Shown: positions 36,354-45,127 of the stretch, one piece after another
Layout of the letters: every line of letters begins with the position of its first letter
Numbering within the stretch: the first letter of the stretch is position 1
Assembly (NCBI GenBank): GCA_965248635.1
Contig: OZ252114.1
Span: 4,216,001 to 4,280,000 of the forward strand
Direction of reading: 5' to 3'
Origin: CBDAPI01 sp965248635
GTDB taxonomy: Bacteria; Acidobacteriota; UBA6911; RPQK01; CBDAPI01
Length of the DNA stretch: 64,000 bases
Notes under the pieces: model-generated
What the model was told of the DNA's origin: nothing
Databases searched by the model: none
Seen by the model: only the letters and a program-made list of their open reading frames with translations
Made by a program: the position numbers and the translations under genes

Positions 36354-37794
36354 TCAACCCACCCGGGATCGAGATGGTCCTCCAATCGGCAAGAGTTCGA
36401 CGCCCTCCCCCTCTTGGGGTTCTTTGATCCGAAACCGGACCGAAGCCACTTCAGCTCCATGGGGACCGAATCTGTTCTTGAAGCCTTCTCGCTGGCCTAC
36501 CATGAAGATGGAGCCGTCTTCCAGGACGCAGGCACTGGGGTAGTAGGACTTGGGATCACATTTAAACCCTCGGCCCGGCGCCGGTTTGACCCAGGTTTTG
36601 CCGCTGTCGCGGCTGTAGATCACTTCACCGTTGTTCGGCACCAGAGGATCGTCGCTGCTGAGTTTGTGGCGTCCCCCGAACACCACTACCGCTACTCCGT
36701 CGGGCGTGACCACAAGATACCCCTTCCGGTACAACTTGGGCCCGTGATACTCACTTCCGAATTGGGAGTCTTCGATGATCGGGTCGGAAAGGAGCAGGCG
36801 CGGCTCGGACCAGGTCCGCCCATCGTCGTAAGACTGATACCAGGCGGAAGTTGGCCTGCAGGGGAAGCCCAGGCTGCCGTCCGGCAAGTAGGCTGCGGTG
36901 CCCTCGTCCGTATCAAAGTCATTGCTGCCAATCACCGACACGGTCGACCAGGTCTGGCCCTTATCCCCAGAGCGCATAAGTACCATGAGCCAGCGAGGGT
37001 CTTCGCTGGGCCAGCCCTTTCCCCCGGGGATGGGTGAGCCGGACGCCAATACCAGCAGGGAGCCGTCTTTGGCCTCAAACATACTGTGGGGAGCGTCCAT
37101 ATGGAAGGGCCCCGGGAAGCGTGTCACCTCCTTCCAGGTGTGGCCATCATCGTCGCTTCGAAAGATGAGGGTTCTGGACTGCCGGTTGGCCGCCACTCGT
37201 GCAAACTCAAGGGGCGTCGCCGGCATCCGGTTCCAGTACCCGCGATGGATTTCCAGCCGAGCTCCTGCAATCATCGTTCCGTCGCGCAGTTGCACTACGT
37301 CAGCCATGGAGTAAGCGCCGGGAACCACCGGAAACGCGCGCGGCCGGCTCCAGGTCTTCCCCCTGTCCCACCTGCGGGTCCACATCATCCTTCCTCCCTC
37401 GAGCGCATCCCAGTCTAAGATCCAGGACCGGTCCGACTGTTTCCAGCGCTCCAGTTCCTCAGGATGCATGTCCGTGGGGGTGGTCCAGGAAGCGTGGTAA
37501 TAGCCGGCTGAGAAAGTCACAAACAGGTCGCCGTTTTGAAGCCGGCAGACCGCGGGCCATCCACAGTAACCCCCCGAACCCCTTGAAAGGCTCCGGAGTG
37601 TTGACCTCGGGTGAGACAATGATTTGTCGATACTCCTCGAAATTCACCCAGGGTTCTTTCCCGGTAATCTTGGCAGCAACAGGTGGAATAGAAGCAGCTG
37701 CCGACTTCTTTTTGCCCGTTTTCAGAAAACCGGTGGTTGCCAAGACGGTTGCTGAAGCGGATAGATATTCCCGACGGGTGAGTTGGACAGCCAT
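36354..37794 (-). pseudogene. Sialidase-like Asp-box gene, copy 4, frameshifted
   Basis: This is a close copy of the 32829-34268 gene with the same leader (MAVQLTRREYLSASATV) from ATG 37794 and the same C-terminus. Near 37570 the copy has a run of six C (AACCCCCCGAACCCC) where copy 3 has AACGGCCGAACCCC, a net gain of one base. Translation therefore leaves frame after ~75 residues (NTPEPFKGFGG). The remaining 420 codons are still open and little changed, so the break is recent, or possibly a homopolymer sequencing error. It carries the conserved promoter/leader module. Confidence 0.85.
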
Positions 37795-37861
37795 CTTTAC
37801 CCTCCTCGTTGTAAAAAGTTGAAATAGAAGGACCTTGCCCGAAAAAGCCTCCAGTCCATGC

Positions 37862-37881
37862 TCTTTATAACATATAAAACT
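37862..37881 (-). promoter_or_regulatory. Conserved promoter-like element of the leader module (copy C)
   Basis: AGTTTTATATGTTATAAAGA on the minus strand, about 70 bases upstream of the copy 4 start at 37794; it is identical to copy B. Similarity between B and C upstream of the element ends within about 5 bases, which marks the outer limit of the shared module. Confidence 0.55.
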
Positions 37882-37922
37882 CCTAGCAGCCCGCGGGACT
37901 TTCACCACGGAATGCTAGCCCT

Positions 37923-38261
37923 TTACTGCACAGGTAGAGAGTTGGAAGGTTGCCTGGTATGAGAGAAGAGAACCTTGCCTTCTCCTCTCTCATCGATCAG
38001 CTTCTGGATATGCTGGACCAGCAGATCTCGGCGGGCCATCAGGGCTTTGATTTGGCTGCCGGTGAGGACTTTCTTGCATTCCTTCTCCAGCACTTCCCGA
38101 TCGAGTCCCTGCAGTCTTTCCCACAGGTCGCGCCGGCACCACCGAATCAGTTGAGGATTGCGTAGTTTCTTGGTTCTTCCGAAAGAGCTCCTGTGGTCGA
38201 TCATCCACACTTTCCAGTCCGAATCGATCAGGATGTTCCCCAGGTCTAGAGAAGTCTGCAA
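37923..38261 (-). pseudogene. C-terminal fragment of a PI3K/HipA-like kinase-fold protein
   Basis: About 112 codons are open from a TTG, starting LQTSLDLGNILIDSDWKVWM and continuing IDHRSSFGRTKKLRN. The D-x4-N-x2-ID...WMIDH pattern is the catalytic-loop and metal-binding (DFG-equivalent) part of PI3/4-kinase or HipA-like folds found as uncharacterised proteins in Acidobacteria. The N-terminal lobe is missing and there is no ATG or ribosome site, so this is a truncated remnant. The C-terminus (LIDERGEGKVLF) looks complete. Confidence 0.6.
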
Positions 38262-38422
38262 GACATTGCTGACAATACAAGGAGGACCTTCCGTGGTCCG
38301 ATCAGATCGCGGGATGGAACCCGCTCCTACTCTTTGCCATTCCGTTAGACCCCAATGTAGGAGCCACTTCCTGGCGGCGATCTGAATCGGCTTCCTTGGT
38401 AGCTCTCCTGGAGATTCCGGGT

Positions 38423-39316
38423 TTAGAGTAATTCTCCGGCACGACCAATGGTCTCAGGGGAGATGACCGTCAGGTCCTCACCGAATATGACTGTGCCCTG
38501 GAATATTTCACGAACTTCGGAGACGACTTGTTCTCGCACGCCAGGCTTGTCAATCTGTCCCGTAATATGAGTCAGGATGACAGTTTTGACACCTGCGTCT
38601 CGGGCCAGATTAGCAATCATCTTAGGGCTTCCACAACCTTTCAACATGGCTTCGTTAAACTCTGTGCCGGTGAGGTAATGGCACATGTGAATGAGAACGT
38701 CGGCACCTTCCGAGAATGAGATCATGCGATCGGTCGGACCTGAGTCTCCACTGTAGACTAGAGAGTACCCTTCTGAATCCAATCGATACGCCAGGCAGCG
38801 CAGATACGGCTGAGCATGGGGAACTTCAATGGCCCGAACCATCCAATCTTCTCCCCGGAACTCAGACCCGTGTTCTGCCTCTGTTATGATGGGTCGCGGC
38901 CGCTCTCTCGTCCCCCTGCCGCCCCGGGCATGATAAAGTGCCACACTGGCTTCGTTCTTTGTCCGGGCTTCCAAATCGGAATCGAATACCCCGTCTGTTT
39001 CAAACAGGGCTTCCAGGATTCGCCGGATCGGTTGAGGGCCGTAAACCTTCAGCTCCGGAATCTTTCCCGCCCCCTGATCCCAGCGCTGAAGAACATAAGG
39101 AGCAAGATCCGTGCAATGATCATAATGCCAGTGTGTCACAAAAAGTTGGGTGACCTCCGTTGGCTGCTTACCCGTCTCTAGAAAGCGCCGGTAAGAACCG
39201 GGCCCGCAGTCGAACACGAAAACATCTGACTCCGTCTCAACCAGGTAGCCGGAACCGGCTCGTTTCACCGAGGGTGTTGGCGACCCGGTACCCAGTAAAG
39301 TAATTTTCATTGGCAT
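38423..39316 (-). CDS. MBL-fold metallo-hydrolase (RNase Z/arylsulfatase-like)
   Basis: From ATG 39316 the protein has 297 residues. It opens with the typical strand MKITLLGTGSPTPS and carries the metallo-beta-lactamase motif THWHYDHCTD (HxHxDH), a later Asp ligand in VYSGDSGPTD and a His in VILTHI. The arrangement is that of the tRNase Z-like subgroup, but the substrate loop lacks the RNase Z exosite. It is likely a cytoplasmic two-zinc hydrolase of unknown substrate. The upstream ATG at 39403 is less likely because the extra residues are not conserved-looking. Confidence 0.82.
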   Translation of the reverse strand: MPMKITLLGTGSPTPSVKRAGSGYLVETESDVFVFDCGPGSYRRFLETGKQPTEVTQLFVTHWHYDHCTDLAPYVLQRWDQGAGKIPELKVYGPQPIRRILEALFETDGVFDSDLEARTKNEASVALYHARGGRGTRERPRPIITEAEHGSEFRGEDWMVRAIEVPHAQPYLRCLAYRLDSEGYSLVYSGDSGPTDRMISFSEGADVLIHMCHYLTGTEFNEAMLKGCGSPKMIANLARDAGVKTVILTHITGQIDKPGVREQVVSEVREIFQGTVIFGEDLTVISPETIGRAGELL

Positions 39317-39530
39317 CGTCCCGTTCTTCTCCGAATGATGACCTGCTCCCGGCGGCTTGAAACCTTTTCTTCTTTGATCCCGGGCATCAATCCGGGAACC
39401 CACAAGAGCTGAAAGAAAACTGATCGCGCTCTTGAGGGTAATATAGGCTTCGGGAATTCAAAAGAAAGAATTCAGCCTTCGAGAGAGCGGCCTGGACTGG
39501 GTGCCGGCCCTCCCCATCTTCTGAGGTGTG

Positions 39531-40997
39531 ATGAAAGCAGTCGTCGTCCAGTTCATCTATGAGACGAACACCTTCTGCCCCAAGCGGGCGGGGATCGAGG
39601 TCTTCCGGGACGCCGGGACGTGGCGGGTCGGGGAGGCCGAGGCCCGGGAATGGACCGCCCGGGCCGATTCCCAGATGGCCGCGAGCGTCCGGACGCTTGA
39701 GGCCGCGGGGTGGGAGGCTCATCCGGTCTTCGTGGCCTTCTGCGGGTCGCCGTCGGGGCGGATCACGCGAGAGTGCTACGCGACGATCCGGAAGACGATG
39801 AAGGGGGAGATCCGCGGGGCGCTTCCCGCCGACGCGCTTCTCATGCATCTTCACGGCGCCGCCGCCGCGGAGGGGGTGGACGACGCGGAGGGGGATCTCC
39901 TCGAGATGGCGCGGAAGGGGCTCGGCTTCGGCGGGCGGCTCGTCCTTTCGCTCGACCTCCACGCCAACATGACCCGGCGGATGATGCACTTCGCCGACGC
40001 GATCACGGCATACCGGACGATGCCCCACATGGATCTCCGCGAGACGGGGGAGCGAGCGGCCCGGCTGGCCATGGCGAAGGGTCCGTTCTCCCGCGCCGTG
40101 GCGAAGATCGCCGCGCTGGTTCCGCCCTCCGACCAGAGCCATTTCGGCGGGCGGTTCGCGGATCTCCTTGCCGAGGCCCGCGCGGCGGAGGGGTCGGACG
40201 GCGTCGAGGACGTCGTGCTTCTCCCGGTCCAGCCGTGGCTGGATGTCGCGGAACTGGGGAGCGCGGTCGTCGTCACCGGCCGGGGGAAGAGGCTGTCCCA
40301 GACGGCCAGGCGGCTTGCAGAAACGTGGTACGCGCAGCGGAGCGACTGGCGGACAGGGCTGCTCGATTGGGACGTGATCCTCGGGAAGGTGAAGACTCGG
40401 ACGAAGGGGCCGTGGATCCTGGTGGACACCGGCGACGCGACGAGCGGCGGCTCGGAAGGCCGGAGCGCGGAGGCGCTCCAGAGGCTGCTTCCGCACCAGG
40501 ATTCCTTCCAAGCGCCGGTCCTTCTCTGTGTCGTCGATCCCGAGGCGGTGGCGGCGGCGAAGCGGGGGGAGAAGCGGTTCCGGGTGGGCGACCCCGCGGT
40601 GGAGCTCGAGGCGGAGGTCCTCTGGCAGGGCGAGGGACGGTACACCACGCGGGGGCGGCTCTATCCGAAGACGACCTTTTCGATGTGCGGCGCGGCGGTC
40701 CTCAAGTGCGGGGCGATTCACGTGGTCATCGGGTGCCAGCCGACGATGGTGATCGATCCCGCCTTCTACGAGTGTGCCGGGCTTCGGCCGGACGACGCGC
40801 TCGCGGTCCAGACCAAGAGCATCCAGAGCTGGCGCGCGGCCTTCGTCGATTCTCCGCCGGAGGCGGGCCTCTTTTTCGATGGCCCGGGACAAACCCCGCT
40901 CTGGTTTGAGAAGCTGCCTTTTAAGGGCGACGGCCGCGAGGTGTTTCCGGTCCAATCCGATCCGAAGGAGGCGATCAGGCTATGGAACTCGAACTGA
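39531..40997 (+). CDS. M81-family metallopeptidase (MlrC-like)
   Basis: The 488-residue protein matches the MlrC/M81 family: KAVVVQFIYETNTFCP at the start, LLMHLHGAAAAEGVDDAEGD (~105-123) and SLDLHANMTRRM (~141-152) holding the zinc ligands (His, Asp, His), and a C-terminal MlrC domain (TRGRLYP, VVIGCQPTMV). MlrC hydrolyses linearised cyclic peptides; homologues occur widely outside microcystin degraders. The start is set by GAGG at 39523-39526. The GC content is strikingly higher than in the neighbouring genes over ~39540-40850, a sign of transfer. It lies inside the region bracketed by the 204-bp repeats. Confidence 0.87.
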   Translation: MKAVVVQFIYETNTFCPKRAGIEVFRDAGTWRVGEAEAREWTARADSQMAASVRTLEAAGWEAHPVFVAFCGSPSGRITRECYATIRKTMKGEIRGALPADALLMHLHGAAAAEGVDDAEGDLLEMARKGLGFGGRLVLSLDLHANMTRRMMHFADAITAYRTMPHMDLRETGERAARLAMAKGPFSRAVAKIAALVPPSDQSHFGGRFADLLAEARAAEGSDGVEDVVLLPVQPWLDVAELGSAVVVTGRGKRLSQTARRLAETWYAQRSDWRTGLLDWDVILGKVKTRTKGPWILVDTGDATSGGSEGRSAEALQRLLPHQDSFQAPVLLCVVDPEAVAAAKRGEKRFRVGDPAVELEAEVLWQGEGRYTTRGRLYPKTTFSMCGAAVLKCGAIHVVIGCQPTMVIDPAFYECAGLRPDDALAVQTKSIQSWRAAFVDSPPEAGLFFDGPGQTPLWFEKLPFKGDGREVFPVQSDPKEAIRLWNSN

Positions 40998-41151
40998 AGG
41001 ACGTGCTTTCTTCCGAGTGCGGCTTCCAACACGGCTACAGATGAAAAGGCGATGGTTTCTGGAAACAGCGTGCTGCCGCTGGCGGGCCGGCAAAGCCGCT
41101 CATCCACCCTGTTAGGCGCCAGCAGATAGGTGAGCACGGAATAAGATTGGA

Positions 41152-41832
41152 ATGTCAGACATTGGCTTGCTGAATGAAAAGTCGCTTCACGCATCGTTGA
41201 AGGAGTGGTATGCACAGCCGGGAGATCAATTTGAAGTAGCGGTTGATGGGTTTGTGATTGATATCGTTCGGGATGATCTGTTGCTGGAAATCCAGACCGG
41301 CAACTTCGCGTCCATCAAGTCGAAGCTAAAGGACCTGGTGGGTGTGCACCGGATACGATTGGTCTATCCAATAGCCCAAGAAAAGTGGATCGTCAAACTT
41401 GCAAAGGATAACAGCGTTGGGTTCACTCGCCGGAAGTCGCCCAAGAGAGGGCGGGTTATGGAGGATCTGTTCTGGGAAATGGTGAGCTTCCCGCAGATGC
41501 TCGCGAACCCCAACTTCTCGCTGGAAGTATTGATGATAAGGGAAGAAGAGGTGAGGCGGTACGACGGGAAGCGGAAATGGCGCAGGAGAGGGTGGGTCAT
41601 TGAGGAGCGTCGGTTGGTGGAAGTAGAAGACCAGAGGTTGTTTGAAGAGCCGGCAGATTGGCGAGCGCTTGTTCCAGAGAAGTTGGGAGGATCATTTACC
41701 ACGAGAGAATTGGCGGAAGCGATGGGCACTAGGAGACAGTTGGCACAGAAGATGGCCTATTGTCTACGAAACGTCGGAGTGGTCGGGTTGACAGGCAGGC
41801 AGGGGCGGGCCAATCTATATAGAGTCGGTTGA
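41152..41832 (+). CDS. DUF8091-like protein with possible PD-(D/E)XK nuclease fold
   Basis: The 226-residue protein begins with a helix (NEKSLHASLKEWYAQPGD), then two strands carrying VDGFVIDIVRDDLLLEIQTG, where Asp37, Glu46 and Gln48 form a D...ExQ pattern followed by a Lys-rich helix (KSKLKDL). This resembles a PD-(D/E)XK-type core (inference). A C-terminal winged-helix-like part (FTTRELAEAMGTRRQLAQKM) could bind DNA. I associate this layout with the uncharacterised DUF8091 family. The stop codon lies exactly at the junction with the duplicated GGT tail. Base use differs from the M81 gene before it. Confidence 0.65.
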   Translation: MSDIGLLNEKSLHASLKEWYAQPGDQFEVAVDGFVIDIVRDDLLLEIQTGNFASIKSKLKDLVGVHRIRLVYPIAQEKWIVKLAKDNSVGFTRRKSPKRGRVMEDLFWEMVSFPQMLANPNFSLEVLMIREEEVRRYDGKRKWRRRGWVIEERRLVEVEDQRLFEEPADWRALVPEKLGGSFTTRELAEAMGTRRQLAQKMAYCLRNVGVVGLTGRQGRANLYRVG

Positions 41833-42029
41833 ACATGGAGTCGCGTGTCCCTCGCGAGACGGGTATGGCGCTGCAGGAGCTGGGTCACCGGGTCAGCTGG
41901 TGGCCGGATTGGAGCTGGCGGGCCGGAGGTGTGTGCGCGATCGTCGTCGATCAAGCCAGGGGCGTTCTCCGTGGCGGGGCCGATCCAAGACGGCCCGGAT
42001 ACGCCGTAGGCTGGTAGCGGTCGTACAAT
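41826..42029 (+). repeat. 204-bp direct repeat, right copy (orphan GGT tail)
   Basis: Duplicate of 36067-36270. It encodes only the last ~62 residues of the gamma-glutamyltransferase (MESRVPRETGMALQELGHRV onward) without a start, so it is a non-functional gene end. It joins the DUF8091-like gene on its left and the upstream region of the 42156 sialidase-like gene on its right. Confidence 0.93.
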
Positions 42030-42155
42030 TCGGGCTTTCGTTGGGTGCAGGATGAGCTTGCCAGAACAACGCGTTTCATTTTACCTTGTCAATCGGGTTC
42101 TCCTAGCCAGGCACACCGGGGGACTCGAGGCCAGGAGCCTGCCAGGGAGCAAACT

Positions 42156-43493
42156 ATGATGAACCATTGGAATCACAGGCAATTGCAGTGGAAATGTCTC
42201 GTGTTTCTCGTCCTGCCGTGGCTGTGGACTTCCGGCTTTGCACAGCAGGACCGTCAACCCAACCTGTTTTCCAGCGGCAAAATGACGAAGGTGAAGTTAC
42301 AAGGGCTAACAGTTCGCCTGGGACAGCCGATCCAGGTGACCGACACGATCGGCCATGCCTGGTTTCCAACCCTGGCCAAATTCCCTTCCGGCGAATTGAT
42401 GGTGACCTACGCCGTGGCAGCTGATTCCAACGCAAATCCCTATTCTGTTCGCGGCTTCCAGATTTCCAAGGATGGCGGCCAAAGCTGGGGCCACCGCTAT
42501 GACATCATCCCGGACCTTCAACCAGCCATCTATGTGCCTCAGGAGGAGGGATCTCTACTGGCCATCTTGGCCCACCTTTACCGACCTGATCCGGAGGAGA
42601 GACACAACCTTCACACCATTTACACCCGTTTTGAGCACGGTGGGCGCAGTGTAGTTACGGAACCGGCCGGCGTGCGGGTGGTGGACTGGCCTTGGCCGGT
42701 AGGTGCGTTTCCGAGCCGGATGCCCCGAACCAACTGGATTGCCCGACTCAAGTTTTGTGGCGACGCCCTCCAGATGGGTGATCGCCTCCTTGCCACCGGG
42801 TATATGAGAACCGGCGCGGACCAGGAAGTTCGAAAGGAAGAGAAAGTTATCAGCCTGCTGTTCGTTTCTGAAGATAAGGGACGGACGTGGCGTTACTTCT
42901 CTACCATCGCTGATCCTTTTGTTATGACCGCTGACTCCAGGAGGCGAGACCCTGAGGACCAGGGTTACCGCGGCCGGACGTGGCCTCGGGAACTGCTGGA
43001 AGCCAGTGAGACCTCGATAATCCAGCTGGCCGATAGAGATCTCATGGCTGTGTTTCGAGTTGGCTCTCTCTTAGACTTGGGTCGGGCCTACAGCAGCGAC
43101 GGAGGCCGTTCCTGGACCCAGGCGGAGCCCATCCCTCCATACAGCGTGGAGCCGAGTATGGTTCGCACCGAGAACAACACCATCGTGCTTTCCAGCGGCC
43201 GGCCCGGTATCCGTGTATGGTTCGCCACCGACCCGCGTGCAAAGAGGTGGCAGGATATCGATATCCTCGAACATCATAACCGCTGGGCTCCGGACGCTAC
43301 ATACCGCATTTCACAGCAGGGCCAAACGGGCGGACGTGGTCAGACCACCTCTTACACCGAGATAGTGGAGATCTCGGCCAACCGGCTTCTGCTGGTATAC
43401 GACCGCACGCCCTTCGGCTGGGATCCGACGCCAGTCGACTCCGGGGAACGCAGTCGCATTTTCGTTTTGCCGATAGAGGTGCAACGCGATTGA
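42156..43493 (+). CDS. Secreted sialidase-like Asp-box protein, copy 5
   Basis: From ATG 42156 (CAGGGAG upstream) the 445-residue protein has a signal peptide (WKCLVFLVLPWLWTSGFAQQ). The propeller shows Asp boxes SKDGGQSWGH, SEDKGRTWRY and SSDGGRSWTQ and sialidase-like strands (GHAWFPTLAKFPSGELMVTY, ASETSIIQLADRDLMAVFRV). The HAWFP segment aligns with the start of the propeller in the 23608 family, making this a third subfamily. A decayed piece of the same gene type is at 18374. Secretion into the periplasm or outside is expected; sugar specificity is unknown. Confidence 0.82.
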   Translation: MMNHWNHRQLQWKCLVFLVLPWLWTSGFAQQDRQPNLFSSGKMTKVKLQGLTVRLGQPIQVTDTIGHAWFPTLAKFPSGELMVTYAVAADSNANPYSVRGFQISKDGGQSWGHRYDIIPDLQPAIYVPQEEGSLLAILAHLYRPDPEERHNLHTIYTRFEHGGRSVVTEPAGVRVVDWPWPVGAFPSRMPRTNWIARLKFCGDALQMGDRLLATGYMRTGADQEVRKEEKVISLLFVSEDKGRTWRYFSTIADPFVMTADSRRRDPEDQGYRGRTWPRELLEASETSIIQLADRDLMAVFRVGSLLDLGRAYSSDGGRSWTQAEPIPPYSVEPSMVRTENNTIVLSSGRPGIRVWFATDPRAKRWQDIDILEHHNRWAPDATYRISQQGQTGGRGQTTSYTEIVEISANRLLLVYDRTPFGWDPTPVDSGERSRIFVLPIEVQRD

Positions 43494-43935
43494 CTTGGTG
43501 CGGCGCTGGAGCGGGACGAGGACGAACGGGCGGCGTTTCTGAAAGAAGCCTGTGGAGGGGATGAGACGCTGCGGGGAGAAGTCGAGTCCCTGCTCGAGCA
43601 TGAGCAGAAAGCCGAGGACCCCCTGCAAGCTCCGGCCCTGGAGGTGGCAGCTCGGGCGATAGCCCGGGATCAGGCCAACTCGATGCTGGCGCGCCGAATT
43701 GGCTCCTACCGGATTGTTTCCCTACTGGGCGCCGGCGGTATGGGAGAAGTCTACCTGGCCAGGGACGCCACCCTGCATCGAAGAGTGGCGCTGAAATTCC
43801 TCCCTGAGGAGATGCGGCAGGATGAGGTGGCCCGCAAGCGATTCTTGCGTGAAGCCAGGTCGGCTGCTGCCCTGGACCATCCCTATATCTGCAAGATCTA
43901 CGAGATCGGGGAGGCAGAGAACGCACCTCACGGAT
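43494..43935 (+). pseudogene. Ser/Thr protein kinase fragment (both ends missing)
   Basis: In frame directly after the sialidase-like stop, ~145 codons read as the N-terminal part of an Acidobacteria-type kinase: ALERDEDERAAFLKEACGGD with LRGEVESLLEHE, then the kinase start RRIGSYRIVSLLGAGGMGEV with YLARD, the ATP-binding Lys in VALKFLPEE, and LDHPYICKIYEIGEAEN. There is no start codon, and the catalytic loop onward is replaced by symporter sequence at ~43930. The fragment cannot make an active kinase. Confidence 0.82.
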
Positions 43936-44503
43936 ATGTTTCACGGCACCGTGATGGTAGTGGCTGCTGTTCTGGTATTCGCAACCGCCTCGGCAGTGGT
44001 TGACGGAGGCATCAGCGGGGCCGTGGAAACGATCATGATCGATGATCCGGAGGCTGCCGGCCCCTGGGGGACCCTGGGCATGCTTGGCTGTCTCTCCTGG
44101 TACTTCTTGTTTGCTCTTGGAGGGACGGGGCAACCCCACGTCATCACCAAGATTATGATGAATCGCCGGATCACCGATGCCCGGAATATTCTCCCGTTGG
44201 GGATCTTCGCTTACGCGGTTTCAGCTCTTCTCTGGATCGGGATCGGCCTGGTGATGCGGGCCCTGGTCTTGCAGGGTGCCCATCCTGAACTGGCCCGACC
44301 CGATGACGCCGCGCCGCAATTCCTTCAGCATTACGCCCATCCGTTGCTGGCGGGAATTGTGCTCGCCGGTCTGTTTGCCGCCATACGCCCAGGAAATCCC
44401 ACAATCGAAATGCGCTGCTCGTCTCCCTGGCCGGTGTTGTAGTGGCTGCCTGCGCAATCCTGGTCACTGTTTTTCTTAGAGTCCTTTTCCGAGCCGCTTA
44501 GAA
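43936..44503 (+). pseudogene. Sodium:solute symporter fragment (middle part)
   Basis: From the ATG at 43936 the frame reads like the central helices of an SSS-family symporter: FHGTVMVVAAVLVFATASAV, WGTLGMLGCLSWYFLFALGG, TGQPHVITKIMM and HPLLAGIVLAGLFAAI. After ~44385 the frame breaks (stop at 44442), and another frame carries a last helix (LLVSLAGVVVAACAILVTVF) ending at TAG 44501-44503. It lacks the N-terminal helices and is fused to the kinase fragment. It is a different symporter from the 9917-12121 pseudogene. Confidence 0.8.
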
Positions 44504-44665
44504 TCTCGTATCATCGATAACCCTTGAGCGTTGTAGCAAGACAGCCGTCTGACGGTTCGCGGGGTTCGACATGGGACAGCTCTGCAATCGCTGTGCTCAA
44601 GTCCTGTAAGTGGAATAATAGGTTTCGAATTGCGGCATTACCGGACTGGAAGGCACACGAAGTAA

Positions 44666-45127
44666 ATGAGCAAAGCCCAATCCCCTGAGGTCCGCGGGCG
44701 GTACCGATACTTTGTCGGCATCACGACACGGTGGATGGACAACGACTTGTACGGCCACGTGAATAACGTGACCTATTACTCCTATTTCGACACGGCCGCG
44801 AACCGCGTTCTCATCGAAGCGGGCGGGTTGGACATCCACGAGAGTCCGGTGATCGGCATCGTGGTCGAATCGAAGTGCAACTTCCACAGTCCGCTGGCCT
44901 TCCCGGAAGACCTCGAGGCGGGCGTGCGCGCCGACCACATCGGTCGGCGCTCCGTACGGTATGGCATCGGGATTTTTCGGAAGGGAGAGGACCAGGCCGC
45001 AGCCTCAGGCTATTTTGTCCACGTTTTCGTCGACCGGCCAACGATGCAGCCGGTCCCCATCCCGGAGCGAATCCGCAGCGCGCTCGAGCGCATCGAAGCC
45101 TCCAATTCGGCAGAAAGTCGGCCATGA
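44666..45127 (+). CDS. Acyl-CoA thioesterase (4HBT hotdog fold)
   Basis: The 153-residue single hotdog domain carries the 4-hydroxybenzoyl-CoA thioesterase signature RWMDNDLYGHVNNVTYYSYF, whose Asp is the usual catalytic residue and whose HVNN loop binds the substrate. It probably hydrolyses acyl-CoA esters in the cytoplasm. It is the first gene of a four- to five-gene operon: its stop overlaps the CoA-ligase start (ATGA at 45124-45127). GC and codon use are higher here than in the sialidase island. The exact chain length preference cannot be deduced. Confidence 0.85.
   Translation: MSKAQSPEVRGRYRYFVGITTRWMDNDLYGHVNNVTYYSYFDTAANRVLIEAGGLDIHESPVIGIVVESKCNFHSPLAFPEDLEAGVRADHIGRRSVRYGIGIFRKGEDQAAASGYFVHVFVDRPTMQPVPIPERIRSALERIEASNSAESRP

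Noticed and set aside
39387..40955. 522-codon open frame on the minus strand
   Set aside because: It is antisense to the M81 gene, is rich in Arg/Pro/His and exists only because the sense gene is extremely GC-rich; no family features are seen.
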